Source of the DNA: Agelaius tricolor
Taxonomy: Eukaryota > Chordata > Aves > Passeriformes > Icteridae
Length of the DNA: 64,000 nucleotides
Assembly: GCA_023055355.1 (NCBI GenBank)
Contig: JALJCS010000001.1
Coordinates: forward strand, 50,597,381 to 50,661,380
Direction: 5' to 3'
Made by a program: the position numbers and the translations under genes. Below, piece by piece: positions 1 to 14,391 of this stretch (the first letter of the stretch is position 1; each line of letters begins with the position of its first letter). The notes beneath the pieces are model-generated. The model made no database searches. It was not told the origin of the DNA and saw only the letters and a list, made by a program, of their open reading frames with translations.

Positions 1-130
1 TCCTAAGATCATGAAGAAGGAAGGAGAAACTAAAAAAAATTATGTATGCATATATATATATATTACTGTCAAGCTGGCCAAACAAACTGAACAGAGTCTG
101 ACACAGGACCACACCATAGGAAACATTCCT

Positions 131-212
131 GGGTCCTATACCATCCCTACCATAGTAATAATAAAATAAAATAATAAAGTAAAAAAAAGTAAAATAAAAT
201 AAAATAAAATCT
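131..212 (+). repeat. (AATAA / AAAAT)n low-complexity tract
   Basis: AATAAT units followed by AAAAT-type units, which on the minus strand reads as T-rich sequence in MAP3K5 intron 1. Confidence 0.85.
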
Positions 213-2891
213 ATACAAAAACCTTGAGTTACTTACACAGATGAGGGAAGGACCATGAGTAAAGAAACATCTGTATGACTGACACTGAGATACTGGCATA
301 AACTCTTCTGTGATACTTGTATTTTTTATGTAACTAAAGAAGAAAAGATATGTCAAGACCTCTGTGAAATCTTTCTGGATAATCTCATGTGATAAATAAA
401 GCAGTGTCTTCCTTGGAATAGGTCCATCTTTTGTGAGGTTTTCCTGCTCATTCTAGCAGTTATATATTTTAAGATGAAGATGCCATTCACAACAAAGAGA
501 TCAGATTTCTCAAGTTCAGGTTAGGCCTCAGGGCTGGTATTGCAATTTCCAAGGGAAACAACCCAAATCTTACCTGCAATTCCAACAAGCCAGAAAAGGG
601 ATATGCACTTTTGAGATCAGATGTCTATTCAAATAAAAAAAACCCATATATCCTAAACCAGCTCTTCTGACAGACCTATTTCTGACTATCTTCTTTCACA
701 ATATCAGGAGAGAAACTCCTCTGAGCAAAGGAGGCATCAATGTACTTGACAGAAGTCAAATACTATGTAACTGATTTGGGAGGGGGGGAAAAAAAAGATA
801 AAAAACCCACCACAGAAACATGAGTGGTATTGGTTTCTATAAAGCACCTGAAATGTACCATCAAGTGCACTACAAAACAGCCAAACACTATATTCAGTTA
901 CATAAAATATGATTAGAAGTTTAGCAAAGATGAGCAAGACTGATGGTTTTCAAGACAAATCTAATTAAAAGTATACATACATATATCAATATTTTCATTA
1001 GTTACAAAGACCCAGGATTTAGCTAAGCCCAAAAGAACTGTTTGGTTATCAATACATAAACTGCCATGATCCTCTTTATCAGGTTCTCACTCTCATTTCC
1101 CCCAAATGAAATCAATTGAACATTCTGATGCCATAGAGGATAAGTTTTCTATTCATTGGAGAACACAATTTCATAAGTGGCAAAGTGGTATTTCAACAAA
1201 GGTGGAGGAATCAGCTCCACAGTTACACTGGAACTACTCCCTTACCAAAACACCTGTGGTTTGAGTTTCAAGGCAAGTTAAAAAATGCCTGATCAAGCAC
1301 AGGAATCAGAGTAGAGCTCCCTCAACAGCTAGGACCTCAGAATGAAGCACTCTGAAGACCAGGAACATCAGTTCACTGACATCAATTCACTTCAAATGCT
1401 CTTGCACACCTTCCATGTTGCAGCAAACAAGGTCTGTTCAGGCTCCAGCAGACTAATGAGTAGGGTGGGTGTGGAAGCACACTGCATAAAACAGGAGAAA
1501 AAACAATAAAGTGCAAGAACTGCACGCTTTGCAACCTCACTGGCTGCAAGAATGTGAAATTTAATTTTGTGCCCAAGACCGAAGTAGGGGATAAAATTTA
1601 CTCTATCATGAAAGTCAATCTAATGACAGATCGCTGATACTAAAGAAAACAGGTATAGAACAGTCTTTACCTTTTCTAGTTATTTTCAACATTACAGCTA
1701 GAAAGTCTTACAATAGGTCTAGCAGGAAATTATTGTCTCCTGATAGTTTATGAACAATAAAGTCTAATTACAACCTTCTCTCCCATCTCCTTAACAGCTG
1801 GCATGCCTAAATAGATAAGACTAGAGCTTCATTCACTCTGGCCTAGGCACCAAAACCAGCATATATCCAGCAGCAGGCAGTTTAGTGTCCATGTCCTAAG
1901 TCACCCCGAGCTCTGTCTGCCTGCTGACAGCAGCCAAACTGCCTCTAATGAAGCTGCCTGTGTACACATTAGCTGAGTAACCACACACTGAGCTGCAGAC
2001 ACGCCAACTACTGCGCAATCACAACCTAGACTGTTATTAGGCTAACTCACATCTACACCAACAATAGCTTGAAACACACTATCACACATCCAAGAGAACA
2101 AAGTATCACTGCAGTAGTAACTGGCTTCTTATTACCCTGGGAAATCAGATTCATGAGTTGGAATTGGAGGCAACCTACTTAACCTCTTTTACCTGAGAAG
2201 CACTGAAACAGTACACATCTCTGTGAAGTCTGGCATAGATTAAAACTATCTTACTAATCATTCCTAACTGTGATGTAAATCCACTTACTTTGCTTTAAGT
2301 TACCTATGCAAAGACGGACAATCCTATATGTAAAATCTCTGCTAATTAACTTGTCTTAAGAAATGGTAAAAACTCAAGAGTATACACATTAAGATGGCAA
2401 AAAAAGGGTAAGTGTCTATTAGTGGATACACAGCCCTTTGCTCTTGGCTATTAGCCATGCCTTTAGTCACCAAGACAGTGATAAATGAAATGCAGTGGTC
2501 AAAGTTCATCTCCTACTCATTGTTTTAAATGTAACAGAGCAAAGAAGAATGTTTAAACAAGTGCTCTGAGATATCTCACATGTACACCCTACTTTTTGAT
2601 ACTACCTGCTTGCCACAGTGCTGCCAGGAAAAGCAGTGAATACAAACAAAGCAGCTATACAACTAATGAATGTTTATGTTTGCTATTATCTTCTGATTAA
2701 TTGGTATTAAACACATGACCATTGCCTTGCATTCACTGTCCCACAATTAATCAGGGGAAAAGGAAAGACGATAACGGCAACTTCTGAGACCAGAATTTTG
2801 TGTTCTTTTCCACTTGAGGGCTAAAAGAGTAAGATACCATTCTGACTGAGTTATAGAAGAAAAGAAAGGAGGGCAAAATTTATTTCAGTGC

Positions 2892-3752
2892 AAGTGTGAA
2901 TACCAAACTTATTTCATACTGCAGTAGCAGCTCTCCATTCAGCCTCAGAATGATGATATGATGACACTTACTATTGGGCAAACTTTCAGAAACAAGCAAG
3001 GAATATCCTTATCTACTTCTTTATGACTCTCTGTGCTTGGCATAAATATTTTCCTGTTTATCAGAGACTGCCTGCATGAGGTAGGAAATCTGCTTTGGCA
3101 ATCCCAACATGTCAGTACAGATTGGTATTTCTGGTTCAACCGTGGAAACCACAGTGGCACTGACTTGTCAACAGCACTGGAAACAGACATTTCCTGTCAA
3201 GAGTGTCTCATATGGCTCCAAGACCGGAAACAATTGATGGGAGCCACTGAGGTGAGAATACCCAAACACAGGTGAATGGCCAACCTCCCAGGAAACCAGT
3301 CCAGCCAAGCCAGTCTGCTGGGAGAGGCTAACAAAAAACCCAAACAAACAAACAAAAAAAATCACACCACTTTGTAAGGGTGTCTGAGGCTTGAATATGG
3401 GGAAGGAAAAGCAGGTGATGATGGCACAGGCAAGTTAAGTGTGAATACCAAACATTTCATACTGCAGTAGCAGCTCTCCATTCAGCCTTAGAATGATGAT
3501 ATGATGACACTTAATATTGGGCAAACTTTCAGAAACAAGCAAGGAATATCCTTATCTACTTCAACTTCTTTATGACTCTCTGTGCTTGGCATAGATATTT
3601 TCCTGTTTATCAGAGAGTCAAGCCAGTCTGTTGGGAGAGGCTATCAAAAAAACACAAACAAACAAACAAACAAAAAAATCACACCACTTTGTAAGGGTGT
3701 CTGAGGCTTGAATATGGGGAAGGAAAAGCAGATGATGATGGCACAGGCAAGT
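2892..3752. repeat. Tandem duplication; second unit carries an internal deletion
   Basis: Unit 1 spans 2892-3436 (545 bp) and unit 2 spans 3437-3752 (about 316 bp). Both begin AAGTGTGAATACCAAAC and both end GATGATGGCACAGGCAAGTT. They are nearly identical where they align. Unit 2 lacks about 230 bp corresponding to roughly 3068-3296 of unit 1; its junction joins TTTATCAGAGA directly to GTCAAGCCAGTCTG. The A/C-rich tract (CAAA repeats) is present in both. Confidence 0.93.
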
Positions 3753-4774
3753 TAAGTATGCCATATACTAGAGGAAAAGGATGGCATTTGTAGAGGCTTG
3801 AACTTATGCACAAAGTAGGCTTAAGAGCATCAAGACAAAAACAAGTGATGGACATGAGCTAGTTCTTATCTACAGAAATGCACTATGACGTAGGAATCTT
3901 ATCTTACTGTCTCAAGAAGTAATCCTGTCTTGAGCAGTCTCATTTTTATGCAATGGAAGTAGAGATCCACCATGAATGAAGTACAGATCAGAGCCTGTCC
4001 TGCAACCTACCCAAAAGGGAGTTTCTGAGCACAAATTCCCAGAAGATACAACACAAACCCAGCTGTCTGGTGAGTGGTCCCTTTCCAGATGCTGCATAAC
4101 ACAAAGTTGAGCTAGAAATAATTAGAGCACTTAGTACTTGCCCAAAAAGCACCAAGTTACCTTTGGATACAGCAGTACTATTTCTATTTTGCCCTCATGC
4201 TGCTATTAAGAGCCCACTGTTCCTTGAATAGCTAAAATGAGCTGAGATGCTCTTGAATTTCAAAGTGAACTCCTACACCTAGACTTATAAGCAAAAAGGT
4301 ATGATTTCACTTCAGATAAACTCAATAAACAGCTTTTACTGTTGCGGATGGTTCTGACTCTCTTCCACATTTGTTTCAGATCTAGTGTGGTCAATACACA
4401 GTGAGACAACTCAGTCTCTCTGTTTGCTTGGAGGGGTGGGGTGAGTGTGCAGGATCAGCTGACTCCTGGATCAGTTAGATGATCTCACTTTCCACCCACA
4501 CAATCACTAGGTGCTATATAAAGAAGGCACCCAACATCACAACATCTGCAAGGAAGCAACTGAATACCTACTTAGTCCTGCTTGAGAGTCACATATTGTT
4601 CCAGGTCGGTAAATTTTAATCCTCCATACAGACATGGATTCAACATCCACTTGTTTAAGAATCCTATATATAACATCACAGGAAGAAGAGTTCCTTAAGG
4701 AACAAAACAGAAAATAAACAAAAAACCATAAACACATTCTACCTCATAGCATTAGGCATCTATAGCCATACTGA

Positions 4775-4822
4775 CAGACTCTAAATTGAGTATGTGACTC
4801 AATTTAGGTCTCTAGGAGTCTG
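4775..4822. repeat. Short inverted repeat / hairpin
   Basis: CTAAATTGAGT (4781-4791) and its perfect complement ACTCAATTTAG (4797-4807) flank a 5-base loop. Outside them CAGACT (4775-4780) pairs with AGTCTG (4817-4822) across a small asymmetric bulge. Confidence 0.85.
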
Positions 4823-6218
4823 CTCATTACTAAAAAAAAAAAACAAACAAAACAAAACCCAAACTAGCTACTCATGTAAAAGCAATCTTTCCTCCTTTTA
4901 CATCATTAATAACTGTTTATTTCTTTCTAGTTAAGGTAAGAGAGAAGAACTACTTAAAGACTGACAATATGCAAATAGAAGATGTCCCTGTATAAATTTA
5001 AACTGCAAATCACAAGCAAGTTCATAATCTACAAAAGCAAATGTCCTGGAGAACTGCCCCAAATGTTTAACTGATTGGCAGTGATCTGCTGTCACAGGGG
5101 AGCATTAAAAAACTTGCACCCTGTCCCAATACATCAAGGTGCTCCTTAGTAACACTTGAGCAAATTGACTCCTGCCAACTTTTGTAGCTAACTGGCTCAC
5201 ATCACTCTCACAAAATCAAATGTAATACTTCACCAAGTAGAACTAACCAAGCAAGAAGGAGAGAAAAACAAGTTACTTTTCTTGTTGCAGCAACAGTATT
5301 CAAGACCAAGATCCTCCAAGTGAAACTCTGGCCTTTTTGTCTGCACTATGCTTCAAAGATGTGAAGGGAAAAGAACCTCTTGCTTCTGTAATCAAAAACT
5401 GATGAGAGATAAGCTGAACGCAATTACCAAAATAAAACAGCAGAAGCTGGCAAGGAACTGGTAACAAAAAGAAAGTTGTAACAGCTGTTAGAAAAGAAAT
5501 GAGACAGAAAGATAGAGATGACAAACAATAAAGGGTTGTGCAGGAATTAACACATCAAACTACACATCAAAATCTAAATTACTGTGTCAATGATCTGAAG
5601 ACAACTGAAATAATATAGAAAGGCTTTCTGATAAAGAAAAAGAAAACAGAAGAAAGCTTGAGTTTCAAAAAATCCTCTCTCTCTTGGCCCAAAACAGGAT
5701 TATAATGTTATCACATGATTCCAACCCCCAACAATTCAGAAAAACCACTCTCAGCTTAATGCATGTGGGAGGAACTCAGGATCAGGCAAGAATAAAAGAT
5801 GACAAGCAAACAAAGAGCCACTTATTCAAAAATAACCTCAATATGTTCAGACTCACTGCATCTGTATCATTCCTAGTGAAACAGGCCCCCTAGTACCAAT
5901 AACACCAAATACTAAAGACTACCTTAACTCTGAACTTTGCATCAGAAAAAATAACTCGGATCACAATGGGGTAACTACTGAAGCTCAGCTGAAAGCTGAA
6001 GCACATTACAGGGCTAGATTTAGGATCTGTACCAAATGCTATTTAAGCAACACACAGACACAACAGCAGAAGCAGTCAATGGAAACAAGGCAGGCTGCAG
6101 GAAACCAGTACTTCCACATTGAGAAATTTTGTTCAGAAGATCTTCATCACTGCGATTTTTTTCAAAAAAGACCAAATACTCCTTTGGCCTGGACAGGATC
6201 TTAAGCGGGCAAACTCCT

Positions 6219-6292
6219 AGATAGATAGAGATAGAGATAGAGTGATAGAGAGACTGATAGAGAGACTGATAGAGAGACTGATAGAGAGAGAG
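6219..6292 (+). repeat. Compound GATA/GATAGA microsatellite with 12-bp higher-order unit
   Basis: Starts as GATA and GATAGA units and turns into about four copies of a 12-mer (GATAGAGAGACT), ending in GA repeats. Confidence 0.95.
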
Positions 6293-9200
6293 CGTGATGG
6301 TACTTACATGATTATTTTGGTTTATGTCCCATGTTATGTGTCTTTGAGATGCAAGATGAGAGTGATTATTTATTCTCTGGAGAAGTGACTGAGCCTACCC
6401 AAGAAGAAAGAACTTGCAAGAACACAGGTGTGCCAACAGAAAAGTTCAGAGAAAAAAGGAGACTCCTATGAAAACCAAACAGCCAGGTCTCATGGGTGGT
6501 GGAAAGTTTTCCAAAAGTCTATGTGAACTGCAGAATTTGCAAGAGCTCAAAAGTTGCAGAGAACATTAAAGCCAAGGAAAGAAACAACCATCCACCTCAA
6601 GAACAGGACGGGCAGGAGAAAAACCTGATCAAAAGTTCTTTTTATTTCTGTCTTTCCTGTTCTGTTTATTTCTGACTTAATGACCTCAAGTTTTCTCCAC
6701 CTAAGAAGTCTTCCAGCTTGAGTTTTTATCCTAAAATCTAACTATTTTCACTTATAACACAGTTATATATTTGGTTTCTTTGCCCAGCTCACTGTGACAA
6801 AAATGTCTACACAAATTCACCTCCAAACTTCAAAACTATGTCTGGGTTTCATTGCAGCATCTGGAGGGATCAGGTCAAAACTCTGTTTTTCTTCTCTGCC
6901 AGAAACCAGCAGGCAATGTGGCAGAGATGGTAAGAATGGTGCAAGTAGAGACTGAGCTTTTTTAAACAATCCACACACATTTAGAGTAAAATGTTGCGCT
7001 ACCTAGAAAGCAGAATATCAACAAGTAATTTAGTGCTTAGTATTATGTGAACAATTAGAGCTGCTTTTCTTCCTGCATGATACTTCGCATCCACTACCAC
7101 TGAACTTCAGCTGTCCTTCAGCTATTTATTTCCCTGGTACCATAAAACCTTCTGCAATTCTTTACTGCCTGTTCTCTAAAGTTTTGACAGGCCTGCACGA
7201 GAAAGAAATTTTCAGATCAGCCGTGAAACTTCTGAAAAGCCCAATTCAAAAAGAGAAAGTAAGGAACAATCCTTTTAACAGCCTGTTTTTCTAGAGGCAA
7301 CCTTGCTTCATTGCAAAACTTAACTTCTTTTCCTTTTCTTTAAGAGTCCACTTAAAGGTTATATCTGTCATCTCCAGATTTTTTGTCCCTTCAAGAGTAT
7401 TTGGTAAAGTATGCTATCAAAAGCTTTTTGACATTTCAATATACTGTCTTAAATGGATGACCCTTAAGTACAGGCCCATCAGAAGAGTGTGATTTCCTTC
7501 TACAAAAAACCCACTTCAACTCCTCCCTGCTGCCAGATTTTACCCATGACTCTAAATGATGTGCTCTTCATTTATATTTTTAACCCATTCGCCCTAATGC
7601 AATACCAATATAATCTCCCACTACAATGCTGCCGACATCAAATAAAGTCAGAAGTCATGCACCAAAAAAATAGCAGTCTGCAGCAAGTATTACTCCAACT
7701 CTTTTGGAAACTGTCTTACTAAGGCTTCCATGCCTTTTTACACATTTTTAACTTGTTTACTCATCTGAACAAAAGTTCTCCTTCCAAAGGACATCATTCC
7801 ATTTCTTCATCTTCTTAGCAATGCCACCTGATGTAGATTACTTTAAAATTTCTGTTAATAAACAGCACACATTATCTGGAAGGAATTTTTCTTAGAACGT
7901 CTTTATGCCATCTGAAAGCTCTTCCTCTTTTTAGCTAATCCTGTCAATTTCTTGTTGAGAAGCTTGCTCATTTTTACATATGTTCTAGTAGAAATGTGGC
8001 CTGCACCAAGAGGAGCTAAATGTCTAAGACAGACCCTTCTCAAGAAGGCAAGAGCCACACCCATTAAGCCACTGAAAAGACTCTGGAAGTGTTTCTAATA
8101 CAAAGATGTACAAATATTTATTACAATATTATTTTCAAGTAATGAGAGTTAATGTTTTCCAATCCAGTGATACCAAAAATGGTTTAAACTTAGAAGATTC
8201 ATGAGCAGCAAGTACAGACTGAAAAACAAATACAAGCACTTCAAGATTATGATGAACAGCATCTGAAATGCCTGAAAAAAATGGGACTCTTCCTAAGCCT
8301 CTGAAAATTTGGAAGCAGAATTTTTCTAAGAGATGTAAACAAACACATTTGTTAAATGTCTTTATTTAGTCATGGAAATACTTCCATTCTAAAAAAAAAA
8401 AAAACAACCTTTTTTTCATAAATAATACAACACTTGAGAATTTTAGACCCCAAATTTCATGATAATCAAAAGAAATATGCCCACGACTCCTGCTTTTCAC
8501 CACCCTCTCCACAGAAATCTCTACCTTGTAGCATTTTCACTGCTGTGTCCAATGTTTTCTCATTAACAGAAAGGCTTTGACAAAACTAACTGCCTGAAGG
8601 ATTTGGAATTTCACATGTTATGTTTTCTGATAAAAAACAACACTGTCTCTTAAAAAGTGCACAAATTTTGGCAAAAAGAAAAAGAAAAAACAAGTGCAGA
8701 ACCCCATGGTACATTCTAAAACATCTGGAAATTCAACAGTCTGAAGAGTTTCCAAGTCATTTCATGCATACACAATATATAACAGGTCTTAGAAAACCCA
8801 TCCCTCAGGAATGTTAGTCCTTTTAAAGACTATTTAACTATGTCCTCGTATGGAAAAGTGCTTCTTTTAGCTTCTTATGAAGCTGCTTACAGATAAGAGG
8901 TAGAAAGTCAAAAATTAAAAATTAGTCATTACTCCTTAATAAATCTTTCCTTTCCATTCCTGATTATAGATTACACCACCTTTACCTTTGTTTTTCTTCT
9001 GGAAAGATCTTATCTAGTCAGTCTCCATCTGCATGGAAACAATTCCATGAATGATTCTGATAATCCACTTTTTCCCTTGTCTTTGTCTTCCACCAAGACT
9101 CAAATTCAGTTTTTCAAATGTGGTGATGCACACGGTAAAGATATAGCACATCACATTTGTACAGCAAACACCTCATAGAGTTTTTCATTTCTTTCCTTCT

Positions 9201-12200
9201 TTTCTTTCTTTCTTTCCTTGTGACTGCTGACAAACCTATGAGGTTTTCAATAATTTATTCACAACAGCTCTAACCTCTGTTACACATGCCAACACATTAA
9301 AAAATATGCATATCCTGCAGCATTTAGTTGTTTTGTGTCTCTGTCTATTCATTTGATTTTAAAATTGGTCTAATGACTGCACTGACCAGTATTTCTCAAA
9401 ATAAACCTATAAAAGCACTAGTTTATCAATTGTTTCCTTGCTCACAGATTTCTGGGTGGCAATGCATGTTCCTTCCCTATGAGCACAGCAATGAATTTAT
9501 CATTGCTAGCACATGAATTTATTATTATTTATTGTCTATTTGCAATGTCCTAAATATTTGTTGTTTAAATTCAAAATATTATGTCTTTTCCTAGTCATCT
9601 GCACCTTACAAGGTCTATTTATGTTCTATTTCAAAGAAATCCTTGGAAAAACATAGACACATCAGTATCTGTTTCCATACCTCATATACCTTATCCATTT
9701 CCAGCCCCTCCTTTAAAAAACAAAACAAAACAAAACAAGAAACTACCACCACTTTCTTTCAACAAAGCAAGCTGTAGAATTACAGTTAAGCTGCTTTTCC
9801 CACGTAACACTACAACTAAGGCTTCTCAAGTCAAACATGATTTGAAAGCAGGCAGGACAACCTTCACAGGGCTTGGTCAGACCTCAGTGATCTGTAAGTC
9901 ACAAGTACAACATTTGCACGCAGCCTTCCTTGCAATTTAGCAGGAAAAAACCCACACACAGCACTCAACCACACAAATCAATTTACTTGAGTCAACACAG
10001 GTGAAGTACAGCGTAAACAAAACACACCTGATTAAACCTAGCTTGAAAGATCCTCTGGGCTCCACCAAAAACACTGCAAAGAAGTATCAACTTCATACGG
10101 AAAATAAAGACTTAAATTTAAAGATGAGACTGTCGTTTGCAGTATTCAGAAATTTAAAAAAGCAACCCTCCATCAAGCTGGACACACGTCACTAACACTG
10201 CACATGGCACAATAATTTTCCTCTATTGCAACAATTCACAAAAGATAGAGCTGGGATCAATGTCCTGCTTTGCAAACCACTCCACGGTACATTTTTGGGT
10301 AATCTTGCCCTGTAACACAAAAGCCTCAAATACTTATAGAAATGTAAAGGACCCTGTTAGAAGGTAACAAGGACGAGGAGTTTATCTCCAGCAGAAAGAA
10401 GCAAAGTTGCAGCCTTGTCTACAGTTGCAGACACACAAGTTACAAGATTACACTATTGTTGCCAAGTACAAGAAAGTGCAGAACGGCTGTCGTTTCATAA
10501 ACTTCATCCCTCACCAGTTCCCAAGGACAGCAATTACACAAGTCTAGGATAAAAGTTCAGACAGACACAGATCCATCCAGCCTGCTTTATTTAGCTTAAG
10601 CTCATCTCCCTTTTGCACAGACCAAGCTTGAAATGAATTTCACAATTTGAGCTATGACTTTTTGCTTTAGCTTACTGGAACACAGATCACAGAACTATCC
10701 CTTGCCCTTCAAGACTGTCAGAGTAACAGTGAAAGTATCAATAAAGAAAGGGGAGACAAGATGATACACAAATTATTCTTATTAACGAGGACAAAATCTC
10801 CCACACTAGTTTTCTACCAAAATAACCACACATGTGCACAAGTAGTAACTTGGTATTTAAGTTACTGGAAAAATCACACTCAAAATTCCTGAGAAGCAAC
10901 TACTAATTTGCAAATTAATACAGAAAATATGACTGCTCACACCACCACCGTCTGCCTGTAAGGCAGCACAGACTGCCCAGCCTCACAAGTAACTGCACTA
11001 TTGCATTCCCCAACAGAAAACGGATATGACTCATCTGAGTTAAATTCTTTAACGCTTGACATGATTGCTGCTAATTGTTGCAAAACGAGATTAAACAGAG
11101 CTGATAAGAGTTTGGCTTTGACAATGGTAACTCCAGGTGGCCTGTGATACCTATGAATCCATTCTCATTCAATTCAGTTTTACAGCAAAAAGAACAGCCT
11201 TGGATTATTGTGGCTCGTCCCTCTATTAATACAAGATGCTCAAACTTTACTTCCAAAGGCAGCCCATCTCTGCATATGATTCAAGTACCAAAATCGACTT
11301 TTATATGGCTATGGCACTAATTTAGAATTACTGCAGTACAATTTAATATCCAACCACTGTGTAAGAATGTTTCAAATTTCAGATTTTATGTTAACTATCA
11401 TGGAGGTTCTTGTCTTCATAATAGAAATGAGTCATATCTAAATCACCAGTGATCACAACAGCAGTGCATCTGATCTAGCCAGCAGCTCACAAACTCAGGA
11501 AAGCTGAGTTCTCTCCTCACCTTTAGCTACAGTCTACTGCCAAACCTCAGGCAAGTCATTCACTCTCCATTCTTTTGGTTTCATTCTCCTTAAAATTATG
11601 AGATGGCTATCTGTTCCCTCCATAAAGTGCTTTAGTCTCTCTGGATGAAATCCTTAAGTAAGTACATTACCCATGAAGGAGAACGGCCAGCATCAGAGCT
11701 GGCAGAAGCAAGATAAAAGACTTCAAGATAAAGCACTTGGAGCATTGTAGAAATTGAATTCAATTCTGAAGTATTTATATATGGACATTCACCAAGCTAG
11801 GACAATGCTGAACTCCAGGTACAGAAAAAAAGGTATATATTGTATCAGCAGCACTTATGAAGCAGAATTAGCACTACAAAGGAGGTTTTAAGTGTCTTGC
11901 ATTGCATCTTATTTTTGAGTAAGAACAAGGACTACAAAATAGAAACACAAGCAAATATTTTACTTGAGAAAATAGTCTACAAAAGTCTACAAAGAATATA
12001 GTCTTTAAATTTTTTTTAAATCACAGTAGACAGTAAAACCTCATGCTAGTTAGCCCACAACTGAACCAAGGAAATAATACTAAAAGAACTTTATGAATTC
12101 TTCAATTCCAAGTGCCTAAATCAGTGGAGCAAGAGAAAGTTTGATGACTGGCATAGGTTAATTGAGTCAAAGTGGCAAGAATTACCATTTACATATGAAA

Positions 12201-13689
12201 CTGGTGATTTGCTTAATCTAATCTAATCTATTTCTTTCTGCACTCTATGTACAGGTAAAAATGTTTTCATTCCAAGTAACTTCTGGAATTCAGTTAGTAT
12301 TCCAAGTGTTCGAGTACCAATTAACTAAAACAACTCAGTAAACATGACCTCACTGCAATATTCAACACAGGCTTCAACCTCCATTCAACCTGCAGTGCTG
12401 AAATGGTAAAGATAACAGTAATTTATGCTAAAAACAGAATTCTTTTTTTTTTGCCCCTACAGCAATTATTGATGTGAACAGGAAAGCTACACAGATGTAA
12501 ATCTGAATAATTGCCATCAAAATAGATATTCAGCTTTACACAAACTAAATAACCCACACAACTGGTAGGAAACCTAGCTCAGTTTGCATTTGTATCATAT
12601 AAGCATTTAAATTCTCGTGCTTCAGGCTCTTCATCTTCTATAGAAGAGAAAAAGAAATATTTAGGATGAAGAAACACTTGAGACACTGAAGAAAAAAGGG
12701 TGACAACTCCCACCACCTACTCACACATTCATTTTTAGCAGAGTAACCACTCTTTCACAGAGATTTATCCAAAAATACCTGGATATAAAGGCCAGCAAAT
12801 TAAACCACAAACTCTAGGAAACAAGTTTGCCAGCACAGACCGAGTAATTTACAACAGCATAAGCCAAAAATTAAGCTCCTGAAATTTAATTTGTTTCTTT
12901 TGCAGTTAACCTTCTTCATTTGCCACACTGAAGGCTTTTCAATATAAATGCAGGGCAGTTACATTTAAGCAGAACTTAATAACTGAAAATATTATATCTT
13001 TTATAAAAAAAATAACAGATGTGCTCTCTGAGTTATCAGTTTGACTAAAAAATCAAATGTATTAAAATGGAAAGTGAATTTTTTACATCACATTCAGTCA
13101 TGACATTTTGTACATTTCCTGCAGAAACAAACTGATGATCTATGCTGGAAAAGATGCACAAATGTTATGCTAGCAATCTAGTTCTATATGGTGGATCTGA
13201 AAGATTCTTATTCAACCAACAGCATGTATTAGCAGGTTATTTGCTGAGTGACCATTGAGGCCAGAGATTTGCAATAGCTGCACACTGCCCTTCATTCCGT
13301 TTAAGGGCCTCAAGAAAGACTGTGAATTTGGAAGCTAAGATAGCTGGTGGAACTGTGCATTCACAAATGCAGTATCTTTAACCCATCTTCCTGAATAGAC
13401 ATGGCACTGCAACTGCGCTTCCCCAGCTCTGAACCAAAGCTTCAGAGAAGCACACTTGTTACACCTAAACTAGGAAGCCAGTGTAGCCATGGTCACCAAT
13501 TAAACATGCCCCAGGTCCCACCTCTGCATCAGGACTGAGTGGCTTGGAATGGTTTACATCAGTCTTAAATCGTCCTAGCCTCAAGTTGCTCCCTTCAGAC
13601 AGGTCACTGGGAATGCTGCTGAGGCTCTACTCATTGGCACAGCCCAAAAGCATGCCAGAACAGCATAGGCTGCTGAGCTCTGCTATCCA

Positions 13690-14391
13690 TGTGTAGAAGC
13701 CTAGAAGATAAGGGGACTAATGTGTATGTCTCCAAACACCAATAGCCGGATAACTGTGGAGCCAACCAAGGATTGTTGTGAGAAAGAACAGGATGTGGCT
13801 GGAGAAGGGGGCCATATAGAGGTAGGGAAGCACTTTTCCAGGACAAGCGTCCTTGTTCTGGCTCCTGGAGATAAGCACAACAGAGTGCAGTGTGTGAATG
13901 AGATCAAGAAGTGGGCATGGACTATAGGGGGGATCAAGACCACCAAAGATCTCCAAAGCCCTCTGACCCATTTCCAGAAAGGTCTAAAAGAAGGGACTGA
14001 GCATGATAAGTATTTTGCATAGAAACTGAGAAACTTATCTCCAGGGCAAGAAAACTTATCTATAAAAAGGCCAGGTGCATGTGCATCCCAGGACCTCAGC
14101 CATGCATCAGCTGGATCAATGCTGGGGCCAGGACTGCTGATCTCTCTTCCTTTTTTGCTCTTTCACCCTCTTTAACCCATCTCTCTCTTTTCCTTTTCAC
14201 TCTGCCCCTTTATTCAAAACCCACTACTGATACTTATACTAGGAGACAATGGGCTAAAATACCAATTTTCATGGCAAGTATATAACCTAATGAAATTTCA
14301 TAAGCTTTTGCAGACCCTCTGACTTTTGTCATTCCTTTCGACCATGAGCACCTATGAATCTTGGGTGCTCCCTTTAAGAGTGGGACACCAC
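13690..14391 (+). mobile_element. Probable solo LTR in MAP3K5 intron 1
   Basis: A ~700-bp segment that differs from its AT-rich surroundings. It begins TGTGTAGAAGCCTAGAAGAT, has a good TATA box (TATAAAAAGG, 14061-14070) about 370 bp in, then a pyrimidine-rich stretch, and ends near GAGTGGGACACCACA. This layout resembles the LTRs of avian ERVL-type elements. No matching target-site duplication was found and the 3' boundary is uncertain. The 100-codon open frame at 13720-14022 inside it is probably chance. Confidence 0.5.

Noticed and set aside
13720..14022. 100-codon plus-strand frame as a gene
   Set aside because: It falls within the probable LTR and has no recognisable product; two minus-strand frames overlap it.
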